A stretch of DNA of 64,000 nucleotides from Fulvivirga maritima (GTDB taxonomy: Bacteria > Bacteroidota > Bacteroidia > Cytophagales > Cyclobacteriaceae): assembly GCF_021389955.1 (NCBI RefSeq), contig NZ_CP089980.1, positions 805,501 to 869,500 on the forward strand, in the 5' to 3' direction. Below the pieces are notes generated by a model. That model was not told where the DNA came from, searched no databases, and saw only the letters and a list, made by a program, of their open reading frames with translations. Every line of letters begins with the position of its first letter. Position 1 is the first letter of the stretch. The translations under genes were made by a program, and so were the position numbers. Of the stretch, positions 8,756 to 17,906 are shown one piece after another.

Positions 8756-10495
8756 TTATTTTGAATCTTTCACTTTTTCACCATTGAAAATAGCTTTATC
8801 ACCCCCATTAAGAATTACTTTATGTAGATAATCATCCGTATCATACATTCGCTGGAAGGTGTCATAAAACTTTTCTATCTTCTCAGGAGATGTTTTTTTC
8901 CACTCATTTTCAGGCACTTTATACTCTTGCATCAAAGCATTAAGCTTCTCATGGAGTCGTTTTTGAACTTCAGCATATTCAGGCTTATCATAAACATTCG
9001 CATGCTCTCTTGGATCCTTTTCAAGATCATACATTTCCCAATAATCATTGGCATCATAAAAATGCATGAGTTTATATCTACCATCAGAAACCCCATAATG
9101 ACGATCAACCATATGGAATGCCGGGAAGTCATAAAATTCATAGAATAATGCGTCTCTAAATTCTTCGTCTTTCACTTTACCATCCAACACCGGTTTGAAA
9201 GATTTGCCTTGCATATCAGCAGGTATTTCTACTCCAGCATAGTCAAGTAAAGTCTCAGCAAAATCAAGGTTTTGAGTTAAAGCATTAACCTCTTTTCCTG
9301 ACTCTATTTCTTTTGGATAACGAATTAAGAAGGGTTGTCTGAAAGATGTTTCATACATAAACCTTTTATCGAACCAACCATTTTCTCCCATCCAAAATCC
9401 CTGATCTGAGGTATAAACCACGATTGTATTTTCGGCTAAGCCATTAGCCTCTAAATAATCCAACACTTCCCCTACACCATCATCTACAGCTTTAATAGTA
9501 GAAAGGTACTCTTCCATGTATCGCTGATATTTCCAAAGGTGAAGATCCTTCCCTTTTAAGTTAGCTTGATGAAAAGCATCATTTTTAGGCTGGTAAGCCT
9601 TATTCCAGGCTGATCTTTGCTCGGGTGTCATCCTTTCAAACTCCACATGAAACGGATCTTGCGCCAAATCAGGACTTCCTTCCTTTTTAGTCATTTTAAG
9701 ATCATACCCTTCATACATATCTTTATAGATGGTCATGATCTGATTCTTAGCCGCTTTTTGCGAATCATCAAATTCACGGAAGTAATCACTAGGCACAGGA
9801 AACTCTACAGAATCATACACATTATAATATCGCGCTGGTGCCATCCAGTTTCTGTGGGGAGCTTTTTGATGAAGCATAAGAAAAAATGGCTTTCCACTAT
9901 CTTTTTGCTGCTCTATCCAACTGATTCCTTTATCTGTAACTATATCGGTAGCATAGCCTTGAACTACAGAAGTGTCTCCATCAGCTATGAAATCAGGATT
10001 GTAATAATTACCCTGTCCTTGAAAAATATCATAATGGTCAAACCCAGTAGGTTCGGTTCCCAAATGCCATTTACCTATTATGGCAGTACTATAATCTGCC
10101 TGACCGAGTAGCTTTGGTAAGGTAATTTGCGTGCCATCAAACTGATCTCCATTCATTCTGAATCCATTTAAATGACTGAATTTACCAGTAATGATAGTAG
10201 CTCTACTTGGTCCACAAAGTGAATTAGTATTATAATTTCTGGTGAAGATAGCGCCATCTTCTGCCAGACGGTCAATATTAGGGGTAGGAGCAAGCTTACC
10301 TACTTCTGAGCCATAAGCACTTATAGCATCAACCGCATGATCATCTGACATGATGAAGATAATATTAGGCCTGGGTTTAGCCTTCGTATCATGGCCTTCC
10401 TCCGCATTCTTATCTGAAGAGGTTCCTCCACAGCTTACTAGAAAAAAAACCGTTCCCAGTATGGTAAAAAACTCACCTATCTTTCGAGTATACAT
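8756..10495 (-). CDS. Sulfatase (arylsulfatase family S1), lipoprotein
   Basis: Sulfate ester hydrolase of 579 aa. A lipobox (FLVSC, Cys22) marks it as a lipoprotein. The metal site PNIIFIMSDDHAVD is followed by the sulfatase signature LCGPSRATIITG, in which Cys94 is the residue converted to formylglycine. Other family features are GKWHLG, HQKAPH and TSDQGFWMGENGW. The Cys-type signature fits maturation by the FGE-type protein encoded immediately upstream (21 bp gap), with which it appears co-transcribed. Desulfation of a carbohydrate taken up or processed by this operon is inferred. The sulfated substrate (for example algal or glycosaminoglycan material) cannot be named from sequence. Confidence 0.93.
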   Translation of the reverse strand: MYTRKIGEFFTILGTVFFLVSCGGTSSDKNAEEGHDTKAKPRPNIIFIMSDDHAVDAISAYGSEVGKLAPTPNIDRLAEDGAIFTRNYNTNSLCGPSRATIITGKFSHLNGFRMNGDQFDGTQITLPKLLGQADYSTAIIGKWHLGTEPTGFDHYDIFQGQGNYYNPDFIADGDTSVVQGYATDIVTDKGISWIEQQKDSGKPFFLMLHQKAPHRNWMAPARYYNVYDSVEFPVPSDYFREFDDSQKAAKNQIMTIYKDMYEGYDLKMTKKEGSPDLAQDPFHVEFERMTPEQRSAWNKAYQPKNDAFHQANLKGKDLHLWKYQRYMEEYLSTIKAVDDGVGEVLDYLEANGLAENTIVVYTSDQGFWMGENGWFDKRFMYETSFRQPFLIRYPKEIESGKEVNALTQNLDFAETLLDYAGVEIPADMQGKSFKPVLDGKVKDEEFRDALFYEFYDFPAFHMVDRHYGVSDGRYKLMHFYDANDYWEMYDLEKDPREHANVYDKPEYAEVQKRLHEKLNALMQEYKVPENEWKKTSPEKIEKFYDTFQRMYDTDDYLHKVILNGGDKAIFNGEKVKDSK

Positions 10496-10516
10496 ATTTA
10501 TGAGATTAATTTTAGT

Positions 10517-11665
10517 TTATTCTATATCACTTGTTACATCCATCACACACCTAAAACCGGTATGCTCAAAACCACTATCAGGTGAAGACATCATTCTGGA
10601 TGTTGTTCTATAACCTGAACAATACATTTCATTACACATGAAGGATCCTCCACGCGTTACTTTTACGGGTACTGTTGGCTGCCTGGGATCGAAACCTCTT
10701 TCTGGGCCCTGCGGATCTACAGCTAACTGTTGGGCCACTGTTTTATAGTAATCATGCCTATAGTTATCAGCACACCATTCCCAAACATTACCCGCCATAT
10801 CATATAGATTATACCCATTAGGCGGAAATGACTTAACAGGAGCCAGAGAGACAAACTGGTCTTGACCTGTATTTTTATAGGGAAATTTACCATCCCAGGT
10901 ATTGGCTTTGGGTTCGCCTTCATAAGGCTCTTCGTTTCCCCATGGATACAGCTTATCTTCCATACCGCCGCGGGCTGCAAACTCAAATTCAGCTTCAGTA
11001 GGTAAGCGTTTGCCTGCCCATTGAGCATAAGCGTTAGCATCATACCATGAAACATGTACTACGGGGTAATTCTCCTTTCCTTCTATATCACTATCTGGTC
11101 CGTGAGGGTGCCTCCAGTTAGCTCCAGAAGTCCAGCGCCACCAGAGAGCGGCATTGTCTAAAGGCACAGGACCGTCAGTGCCATGAAATACTAAAGATGC
11201 GGGTACTAGTAAAGAATCTGCTGGCTTTGGCGTGCCCGGAGGAAGTTGCTTTTTTAACTCCTCCCAATCTGGCGCCTGCTCGGCCGTAGTAATATAACCT
11301 GTAGCTTCTACAAATTCAGCAAACTGGGCATTAGTTACTGATGTTTGATCTATATAAAATGATGATACTTTTACCTGATGTTGAGGATACTCATCTGGCC
11401 TGCCTCTTTTATCTGAAGCTCCCATGGAGAATGTACTCCCCTTTACCAAAATCATTCCTTCGGTGCTTCTTTCTTTTCTGGGCTCTATCTGTTGTGAAGC
11501 GTCTGTATTAGAAAATCTGGAAGGTAAGTTATTGTGACAACTAGTCATAGCTGTGTCTTCAGCTACTTTTGCCTCATTACTCACTTCTTTCTGCTGTTGC
11601 TTACAAGAAAAAGCTATCAACAACCACACCCCTATAATTATTTTACTCCTCATTCTTCCTTGCAT
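10517..11665 (-). CDS. Formylglycine-generating enzyme-type sulfatase maturase, lipoprotein
   Basis: FGE/SUMF1-family protein, 382 aa, predicted to oxidise the active-site Cys of the neighbouring sulfatase to formylglycine. It has a signal peptide and lipobox (LLIAFSC), then the FGE-sulfatase fold: GMILVKGSTFSMGAS, HQVKVSSFYIDQTSVTNAQF, RLPTEAEFEFAARGG, YPWGNEEP, DMAGNVWEWC. The catalytic pair is visible as CNEMYC (Cys344 and Cys349), matching the Cys-x4-Cys of active FGEs, so it should be more than a structural FGE-like protein. It is the first gene of the minus-strand operon. The ATG at 11665 is used; an ATG four codons later (11653), preceded by AAGGAAG, is also possible. Confidence 0.9.
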   Translation of the reverse strand: MQGRMRSKIIIGVWLLIAFSCKQQQKEVSNEAKVAEDTAMTSCHNNLPSRFSNTDASQQIEPRKERSTEGMILVKGSTFSMGASDKRGRPDEYPQHQVKVSSFYIDQTSVTNAQFAEFVEATGYITTAEQAPDWEELKKQLPPGTPKPADSLLVPASLVFHGTDGPVPLDNAALWWRWTSGANWRHPHGPDSDIEGKENYPVVHVSWYDANAYAQWAGKRLPTEAEFEFAARGGMEDKLYPWGNEEPYEGEPKANTWDGKFPYKNTGQDQFVSLAPVKSFPPNGYNLYDMAGNVWEWCADNYRHDYYKTVAQQLAVDPQGPERGFDPRQPTVPVKVTRGGSFMCNEMYCSGYRTTSRMMSSPDSGFEHTGFRCVMDVTSDIE

Positions 11666-11720
11666 GTTAAAATTGAGTCTCCGCTTATTTCAATCGTTTT
11701 CTAAAAAAGACATGTTTAAA

Positions 11721-11735
11721 GCTTCATTATGAAGC
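11721..11735. promoter_or_regulatory. Perfect 15-bp palindrome, candidate operator
   Basis: GCTTCATTATGAAGC is a 7-bp inverted repeat around a single T. It lies between the start of the FGE gene and the other inverted repeats of this divergent intergenic region. A regulator-binding role is inferred only. Confidence 0.4.
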
Positions 11736-11741
11736 AATATA

Positions 11742-11761
11742 AAACAATTTTTTTATTGTTT
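11742..11761. promoter_or_regulatory. Inverted repeat AAACAAT-N6-ATTGTTT
   Basis: Two perfect 7-bp arms separated by six T. Read on the minus strand, a TTTG (from CACTTTGAAA) precedes it and TATATTGC follows it at roughly the spacing of a Bacteroidota -33/-7 pair. The repeat would therefore lie between the promoter boxes of the FGE-sulfatase operon, a typical repressor position. The -7 match is imperfect. Confidence 0.45.
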
Positions 11762-11772
11762 CAAAGTGAATC

Positions 11773-11805
11773 AATAAAAATCTGCAAACGTTTTAGATTT
11801 TTATT
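11773..11805. promoter_or_regulatory. 33-bp composite palindrome, candidate NUDIX-regulator operator
   Basis: Perfect 11-bp arms (AATAAAAATCT and AGATTTTTATT) flank an 11-bp spacer that contains its own palindrome AAACGTTT. The element lies 53 bp before the NUDIX-HTH regulator start, in the divergent region shared with the minus-strand operon. Autoregulation and operon control by the NUDIX protein is the simplest reading, but it is not demonstrated. Confidence 0.5.
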
Positions 11806-11858
11806 CATTATTACTTAGTTTGGAGCCTAGCTTCTGCTATCAGATTAATCGACCACCT

Positions 11859-12611
11859 ATGACTATTAAAATACATCAAAAACTTGTAGATGATTCCAAT
11901 AAGAACAAGGAGCTCTATCTACCCAGTGTATCAATAGATTGTACCGTATTTGGTTTTAGTGAGGGAATATTAAAGGTTTTGCTTATTAAGATAAAACAAG
12001 CAAAGCAATGGGGCCTACCTGGTGGATACCTTAAAAAGGATGAAGATCTGCACACTGCTACTCAGCGTATTTTAAAAGAGAGAACAGGCGCTGGAGAAAT
12101 TTTCCTTAATCATTTCAATACTTACGGCGATCCGTATCGATCTCAGGAATTTTTTAAAGACTACCCTGATGACCTATGGAATAAGCAGCGATTTATTTCC
12201 ATTGCTTATTATGCACTTATAGATTTTTCCACGCTTACACCCACTCCGGGAGAATATACTAAATCCGCCGAATGGGTAGACCTGAATGAGCTCCCTGAGC
12301 TGATGATGGACCATGGTCAGATATTACAAGATGCCCTGATCCACCTAAGAAGGGACTTGAATTATAAACCAATAGGCCTTAATCTATTACCACATAAGTT
12401 TACAATGCCTGAGCTGCAAAAACTATATGAGACTTTACTCGATAAAAAGCTCAACAGGGGTAACTTCTATAGAAAAATGATGCGATACGGCATACTAACC
12501 AAGCTAAATGAAACCCGCAAAGGAGGCGCTCACAAAGCTCCGGACCTATATACCTTCAATCAGGAAGTGTATGAAAAAACCCTTAAAGAAGGACTACAGG
12601 AAAGCTGGTAA
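11859..12611 (+). CDS. NUDIX-domain transcriptional regulator (NrtR/AraR type)
   Basis: Cytosolic regulator of about 250 aa. The N-terminal NUDIX-like domain (VSIDCTVFGF, LLIKIKQAKQWGLPGGYLKKDEDL) is followed by a winged-helix region near residues 165-250 (LPHKFTMPELQKLYETLLDKK, NFYRKMMRYGILTKLNETRKGGAHKAPDLY). The catalytic NUDIX box (GX5EX7REUXEEXGU) is degenerate: ATQRILKERTGAGE keeps only part of it, fitting a ligand-sensing rather than hydrolytic domain. In Bacteroides a member of this family (AraR, BT0354) represses arabinose genes and responds to L-arabinose. The gene is transcribed divergently from the FGE/sulfatase/GH3 operon and likely controls it. The ATG at 11859 (MTIKIHQ) is preferred over an in-frame TTG at 11820. 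Confidence 0.85.
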   Translation: MTIKIHQKLVDDSNKNKELYLPSVSIDCTVFGFSEGILKVLLIKIKQAKQWGLPGGYLKKDEDLHTATQRILKERTGAGEIFLNHFNTYGDPYRSQEFFKDYPDDLWNKQRFISIAYYALIDFSTLTPTPGEYTKSAEWVDLNELPELMMDHGQILQDALIHLRRDLNYKPIGLNLLPHKFTMPELQKLYETLLDKKLNRGNFYRKMMRYGILTKLNETRKGGAHKAPDLYTFNQEVYEKTLKEGLQESW

Positions 12612-12734
12612 ACATAATGCCCTAGCTCGTTTGAAAAAATTAATTCCAGATGTAAGTTATTACACAAATTCAAGAAATTATATACATCTGCAAGCCTTAC
12701 CTTTACCCTGATTTTTTAATATTACAATAAGGTT

Positions 12735-15380
12735 ATGGTTTGGAACTTTAATTTTTTAACGAAGAGTAAAATTATTCTCTTCATTTTGTTCTTTACGTTT
12801 CTCACAGCAGAGGCACAGATTGAAGATTATTCTTTTTCCGTTGGTGATGAATTTTTATTACGAAATAGTGATCGCTCTTTTTTTACAGAAGGAGCCCCTT
12901 GGCGAATTTTTATTGATGAAGTAACAGATATTGAGGAAAATGCTGTTACTGGAGTGGGGTATGATATAGGTTTCCCCTTCTATTTCAGTGGCAACTACTT
13001 TGATCGCTTCGCACTTTCTTCGAACGGTTATATTAAACTAGGAACTTCTCAAGAGCCCTTTAGCATCCCAACATCATTTGATAGCGTATTTTCTTCTAAT
13101 TCATCATCCTTATTTGACAATATGATCGCTCTTGGAAGAATCAGCACTAGTTATTATCCCGATTACAATTCTATTTCAATTAGTACTTTTGGGTTTCCTG
13201 GAGAAAAAACATCTATTATAGGGATAGGATATCAAGACGGAGCTTCCCTAAAAGGTATTTCCTGCCAAATTGAACTTTCTGAAATTGATCAATCCTTTAG
13301 ATTAGCATATTCAGCTCTTCAACGATATGGTATATTGACTGAAATTCAGTTCCTTACGATAGGGTTTAGAGGAGATACGGTTAACAAAGTCTCATTACTG
13401 AAAATTCAAGAAGACACTAACACTTGGGCCACTCCTCAAATTGTAGATGATTTAAATGCCGTCTGTGAGCTCAATGAAAATGTGTTCATTTTACCAAACG
13501 ACAATGAGATTACAGGATGGTCATACAACTTCACACCTCCATCTGGCATTATCCCTCCTTGTAGCAAACCTTTTTATCTAATCACTTACAAAGGATTTCC
13601 TGAAGCCCAGTCAACTCGATTTTTAGATGATCCAAATCAAATTGGTTACTTCAACCTGCTTGATGGATTTGCTCAGGCTCCCACCACTAACTTAACAGTA
13701 GCTTGGGCTGAAGCCTCTGAGCATGATGCGACCTATGATATCCTTTTAGGTGTATCGGGGCAGGCTCCTGATACCTTATCTCTCAATCTTGCGTCAAGAG
13801 AAATCAATTTGCCGCAACTTCTTCCGGATACAGAATACACTATTGAAAGAATAGCTAAAGACAGTGATGGAAACGTTCTTTACTCTTGTCAGGCTTCTTT
13901 TTCGACTCAACTTTATCAAGACTATTGTCAACCTAGACCTTTAATAGGGGGCAACGAATATATCAATCATATTAGAATCAATACATTAGAATACAATCGA
14001 AATGCTGAAGATGAAATTCTGACACTTTTACCAGAAGAGCGGTACACTACTACCTTAAAAGCCAATGAAACCTATACCTTCAACTTCACAAATAGTGTTC
14101 TCAATGGCAACCTGTACAAGTATAATGTATGGGTCCACATTGATCTTAATAGAGATGGCAACTGGGACCACGAAACAGAATCTTTCCTGATGGGAACCAC
14201 TGCATACAACGACAGAAGCTTAAGCAATACCATTACCATCCCTGAAAATGTAATACCAGGAAAGACCAGAATGAGAATAAAACTCACTAACTCAGCATCT
14301 ACTACTCCTGGAGCAAATGAAGCCTGCGGCAATGATCTTTTTGGAGGAGGCAGACAAGACTACATCATAACGCTGGAAGCTCCTGAATCTTGCAATGGAC
14401 TAGCGGTAAGTAACACCTCTCAAAATGCTAGTTGTATTAATGCCAGTAATGGCTCTATCACATTAAACCCTACAGGTGGATCCGGAGACTTTAGTTATTC
14501 ATGGACAAGAAATGGTACTTCCTTCAATGCTAATACGCAGCAAATCTCTAATCTTGAACCAGGTAATTATCAGGCATGGGTTGAAGATGTAAACACTGGT
14601 TGTCAGGTGCAAACAGCGTTAATTGGCATAACACAGCCTTATCCATTATCTTTTTCAAGCCAAATCATATCTCCGCAATGCGCTGACTCTGAGACAGGAT
14701 CTATCCAGATTTACCCTACTGGTGGTACTACCCCCTACTCGCTTTCTATCATCCAAAATGGTCAGTTATTATACCAGGTAAATAGTTATGACACATTATC
14801 TCAGGATCAGCTTTTAGCTGGCTCCTACGAATTAATTCTTACTGATGCCAATGATTGTGAAATTTCACAAACCATTATGATAGAAGACCAGCTTCAACCA
14901 CTACAATGTAGCTACACTATAGAAGACGCCGATGGGCAAACAAAAAGAATATTCATCAACTGTGAGGGCGGAACCCCTCCATACCAATTTGAGTGGGAAG
15001 ATCCTGCTATTCTTGGACAAGAAGTAATATTAACACCAGGCAGCTATAATGTCAATATAGCTGATAGTCAGGGTTGTAATACTACCATTGAAAACATAGA
15101 AATACCAACCATCACCAGCACCGAAAACCCCGTTTTATCAGACCTTCAAATCTATCCGAACCCTACTGAAAACAACCTTTGGATTAAAAGTAATGAAGAT
15201 AAAAGCATGAACATTTCTATCATGAGCAGCACTGGTAAAACTATATCAGAACACCACCTGGAGTTAAAAGCTCATGAGCCTTATCTACTAGATGTATCTG
15301 GACTGGAAAGTGGGGTGTATGTGATAAAGATTTTAGATAATGAAAAAAATCAAATAGTCAAAATGATGAAATCCCTATAA
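12735..15380 (+). CDS. T9SS-secreted protein with GEVED and SprB-like repeats
   Basis: Large exported protein, 881 aa. A signal peptide (FILFFTFLTAEAQ) precedes an N-terminal beta-rich region (YDIGFPFYFSGNYF, SSNGYIKLG). A fibronectin-like segment follows (VAWAEASEHDATYDILLG, PDTEYT). Near residues 465-550 is a GEVED-type domain (VHIDLNRDGNWDHETE, GKTRMRIKLT, DYIITLE). Next come SprB-like repeats (ASCINASNGSITLNPTGGSGDFSYSW; PQCADSETGSIQIYPTGGTTPYSL; a third starting near YTIEDADG). It ends with a T9SS type A sorting domain (LQIYPNPTENNLW ... GVYVIKILDN). Such proteins are surface adhesins or matrix proteins. It is followed 41 bp later by another T9SS protein, probably in one transcript. The precise ligand is unknown. 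Confidence 0.85.
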   Translation: MVWNFNFLTKSKIILFILFFTFLTAEAQIEDYSFSVGDEFLLRNSDRSFFTEGAPWRIFIDEVTDIEENAVTGVGYDIGFPFYFSGNYFDRFALSSNGYIKLGTSQEPFSIPTSFDSVFSSNSSSLFDNMIALGRISTSYYPDYNSISISTFGFPGEKTSIIGIGYQDGASLKGISCQIELSEIDQSFRLAYSALQRYGILTEIQFLTIGFRGDTVNKVSLLKIQEDTNTWATPQIVDDLNAVCELNENVFILPNDNEITGWSYNFTPPSGIIPPCSKPFYLITYKGFPEAQSTRFLDDPNQIGYFNLLDGFAQAPTTNLTVAWAEASEHDATYDILLGVSGQAPDTLSLNLASREINLPQLLPDTEYTIERIAKDSDGNVLYSCQASFSTQLYQDYCQPRPLIGGNEYINHIRINTLEYNRNAEDEILTLLPEERYTTTLKANETYTFNFTNSVLNGNLYKYNVWVHIDLNRDGNWDHETESFLMGTTAYNDRSLSNTITIPENVIPGKTRMRIKLTNSASTTPGANEACGNDLFGGGRQDYIITLEAPESCNGLAVSNTSQNASCINASNGSITLNPTGGSGDFSYSWTRNGTSFNANTQQISNLEPGNYQAWVEDVNTGCQVQTALIGITQPYPLSFSSQIISPQCADSETGSIQIYPTGGTTPYSLSIIQNGQLLYQVNSYDTLSQDQLLAGSYELILTDANDCEISQTIMIEDQLQPLQCSYTIEDADGQTKRIFINCEGGTPPYQFEWEDPAILGQEVILTPGSYNVNIADSQGCNTTIENIEIPTITSTENPVLSDLQIYPNPTENNLWIKSNEDKSMNISIMSSTGKTISEHHLELKAHEPYLLDVSGLESGVYVIKILDNEKNQIVKMMKSL

Positions 15381-15421
15381 AGACACTTTAAACAGCATCT
15401 ATCAACTTAAACTAATATTCT

Positions 15422-17656
15422 ATGAAAATTTCAAAATTGTTTTTTTTATTCTTTTTATTATGCTTCTCTAGCATAAAGGCTCAGGAGATACAAAAGAAAA
15501 ATGGTAACTTATATAGTCCAATTGATAACTATGACGTAGTTGACTTTAATTCTTCTAATACAGAATATCGACTTAGTAACCCTGATGAGAAACCCATTGA
15601 AGACATCCGTTGGTATACCAGAGGAGACCTGAAGATTGTAGGAAATAATAATGGATTCACTGTTCAAGTAGAATCCAGAAACGTCAAGGAACCATCAAAA
15701 CCTGGGTATGGTAAAGGAAGATTGTATGTTAGCTATGAGGTGGATGGTGCTGAAAAAGTCTGCGGTACTAGAACGGTCAGTGTAGATATATACAAATCTT
15801 TCGGAGAACAGTCAAATGTTCGTATTGTTGGTGGCTCATGCATACTCACTGGAGATACTGTTACCTACTCCATAGATCCTTTAGTTAGTGTAAATATTAA
15901 TGATCAAATAGGCATAGACTTATACGAATGGGATGTCCCCAACAACTGGGATGTACTTTTTTATAGTGGAGACAGTAGCTCTATTACTTTTAAAGTAGGA
16001 CAATTAACTGGTAATGACATTTTAAAAGCTGATATAGGAATTGCCAATTTCAATGATAGTTTCTCATACGAACTTCCTATGGCACAAGGTCCTGCAGCCC
16101 CCACATTTAGTGTAGCTCCACCTGAATGTTTATCTTTAGATGATTCTCAGTTCACAGTTTCCCTCAATGCCATTGAAGGTGAAGAATATGAATGGGGTTT
16201 TGGTATTGGCTCTAGCTGGACTTTTGCTGATGGTTCTAGCCCTAATGACCCCTCAATAACAGTAAATACTGATAACAGACAAGGAGAACTTACACTTAAA
16301 ATAACTGGAAGCTGTAATCAACCCTTAGACACTGCCTTTGTCATAAACAGGTCTTTTGGAAGCAATAATGAAATAACTGGAGAAGAATGTGTGGAAGCAG
16401 GAAGCTATGTTACCTACTCAGTTACTAATTCAAACACTAACGTAATCTGGGATTTGCCAGAAGGCTGGAGTAAAGCTGATGCAAACACAACCTTGTCTAC
16501 CATTACTTTAATCGCAGGAGAGACAGGCGGTGTAATAACTGCTCAATCTGCTAATTGTGGTAATGACGCTTTAACCTTTGATGTAACTATTAAACCAAAC
16601 ACTCCTGCTACAATCGATGGACCTACATGCTTAGAATTTGGCTTTGATGAAGAAGTAACATACAGCGTACCTGCTGTTGATAATGCTACCGGATACCAGT
16701 GGACTTTCCCTAGTAGCTTCTCTCCCAGCTCATTAACCACTACGTCACCATCTGCAACCACCACTGCTGGCTTCTTTAATGGGAACAGCTCAGTTTCTGT
16801 AATAGCCCTTGGTTGTGAGAATAGCGAATCAAGCTCATTAACAATTGCTTATGCTCCTGAAACGCCTGTTATCTCTGGACCTTCATGCTTAACCGAAACA
16901 GACCTGAATGCAAGTCTTACCTACAGTGTAGCAGCTCAACAAGGAGTTTCCTTTAACTGGTCTCTCCCTTCAGGATGGACATTCGTATCTAACAATACCC
17001 ATCTTAATTCTATAACTGTAGCGCCTAATGGCAATGCTGTAGGAACTGTGAGCGTGTCAGCCGTAGGGTGTACAACCACCGCACCAAGTACCTTAGACGT
17101 ATCTACAGCGGGTGACGGAGGCTATGAGTTTATAATCACACAGCCGTTTGGAGCTGGAATATATCAAATCACCACCACTTCTGGCGGGTATAATTTCAGT
17201 ACTTATAATCAACTTATATGGTATTTAAATGGAAACGTTGTAAGCTCTAATACCATCATTTATGCTCCTGGTAATTGTGCTGAAGGAGAATTATCAGTAG
17301 AAATTATTGATAACACTGAGTGTATCAATACCACAACTTCAATTATAAATGAATGCTCTAATGGTTCTTCTGCGGCCAGAACCACGAACAACCTTACCGA
17401 AGAAGAAAAAATTGCGAACAAAATGCAATTTAAGGTTTCTCCTAACCCTGTTAGCAATAAGCTAAAAATAGCTTTACCAGAAACCGCTTCTCAATTCACT
17501 ATTAGAGTTATAGACCTTAATGGTAAAACAATAATTACTGAGCAAACGAAAAATGAAAGTGCCACACTTAAACTGGGAGGTTTAGAAAGAGGAACTTATA
17601 TCATATTAGCTGAAGACGGGGATCAACAGTATATAGAAAAAATCATTAAAGAATAA
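15422..17656 (+). CDS. T9SS-secreted protein with PKD-like repeats
   Basis: Exported protein of 744 aa: signal peptide (LFFLFFLLCFSSIKAQ), a unique N-terminal part, then about five PKD-like Ig repeats. Each repeat shows a Cys-containing start (GGSCILTGDTVTYSI, GEECVEAGSYVTYSV, GPTCLEFGFDEEVTYSV, GPSCLTETDLNASLTYSV) and a core Trp motif (YEWDVPNNWDVLF, VIWDLPEGWS, YQWTFPSSF, FNWSLPSGWTF). The last ~80 residues form a T9SS sorting domain (FKVSPNPVSNKLKIALPE ... YIILAEDGDQQYIEKIIKE). Together with the preceding gene it likely forms a two-gene unit for surface-exposed adhesin-like proteins, and it is followed by a clear terminator. No enzyme domain is visible. Confidence 0.85.
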   Translation: MKISKLFFLFFLLCFSSIKAQEIQKKNGNLYSPIDNYDVVDFNSSNTEYRLSNPDEKPIEDIRWYTRGDLKIVGNNNGFTVQVESRNVKEPSKPGYGKGRLYVSYEVDGAEKVCGTRTVSVDIYKSFGEQSNVRIVGGSCILTGDTVTYSIDPLVSVNINDQIGIDLYEWDVPNNWDVLFYSGDSSSITFKVGQLTGNDILKADIGIANFNDSFSYELPMAQGPAAPTFSVAPPECLSLDDSQFTVSLNAIEGEEYEWGFGIGSSWTFADGSSPNDPSITVNTDNRQGELTLKITGSCNQPLDTAFVINRSFGSNNEITGEECVEAGSYVTYSVTNSNTNVIWDLPEGWSKADANTTLSTITLIAGETGGVITAQSANCGNDALTFDVTIKPNTPATIDGPTCLEFGFDEEVTYSVPAVDNATGYQWTFPSSFSPSSLTTTSPSATTTAGFFNGNSSVSVIALGCENSESSSLTIAYAPETPVISGPSCLTETDLNASLTYSVAAQQGVSFNWSLPSGWTFVSNNTHLNSITVAPNGNAVGTVSVSAVGCTTTAPSTLDVSTAGDGGYEFIITQPFGAGIYQITTTSGGYNFSTYNQLIWYLNGNVVSSNTIIYAPGNCAEGELSVEIIDNTECINTTTSIINECSNGSSAARTTNNLTEEEKIANKMQFKVSPNPVSNKLKIALPETASQFTIRVIDLNGKTIITEQTKNESATLKLGGLERGTYIILAEDGDQQYIEKIIKE

Positions 17657-17680
17657 ATCTATCCAAATAACAAAACCAAA

Positions 17681-17713
17681 AAAAGCTCGGAATTATAGAA
17701 ATTCCGAGCTTTT
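17681..17713 (+). terminator. Rho-independent terminator
   Basis: Stem AAAGCTCGGAAT / ATTCCGAGCTTT with a short loop, flanked by an A-run and a T-run, 25 bp after the stop of the PKD-repeat gene. The A-run also allows function on the opposite strand. Confidence 0.85.
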
Positions 17714-17847
17714 ATGCTCTAAGCCGTGTGGCAGATTATGATTTTCACAAAAAACACCCCAACAGGGGCACTTGGATTTCAAATTCATTAACGATTGTAG
17801 CTGAAAATAAAAATATACACAAAAAATTAGTCAATAAATTGATAAAA

Positions 17848-17878
17848 TTTGAACAAAAAACATCTTTTATTAACTTTG
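17848..17878 (+). promoter_or_regulatory. Bacteroidota-type promoter (TTTG-N19-TAACTTTG)
   Basis: TTTG at 17848-17851 and TAACTTTG at 17871-17878, separated by exactly 19 bp, match the Bacteroidota housekeeping sigma consensus (-33 TTTG, -7 TAnnTTTG). The expected start of transcription is around 17885, about 20 bp before the tRNA-like RNA. Confidence 0.75.
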
Positions 17879-17906
17879 AAATATCAATTAACGAATTGAT
17901 CTACAC

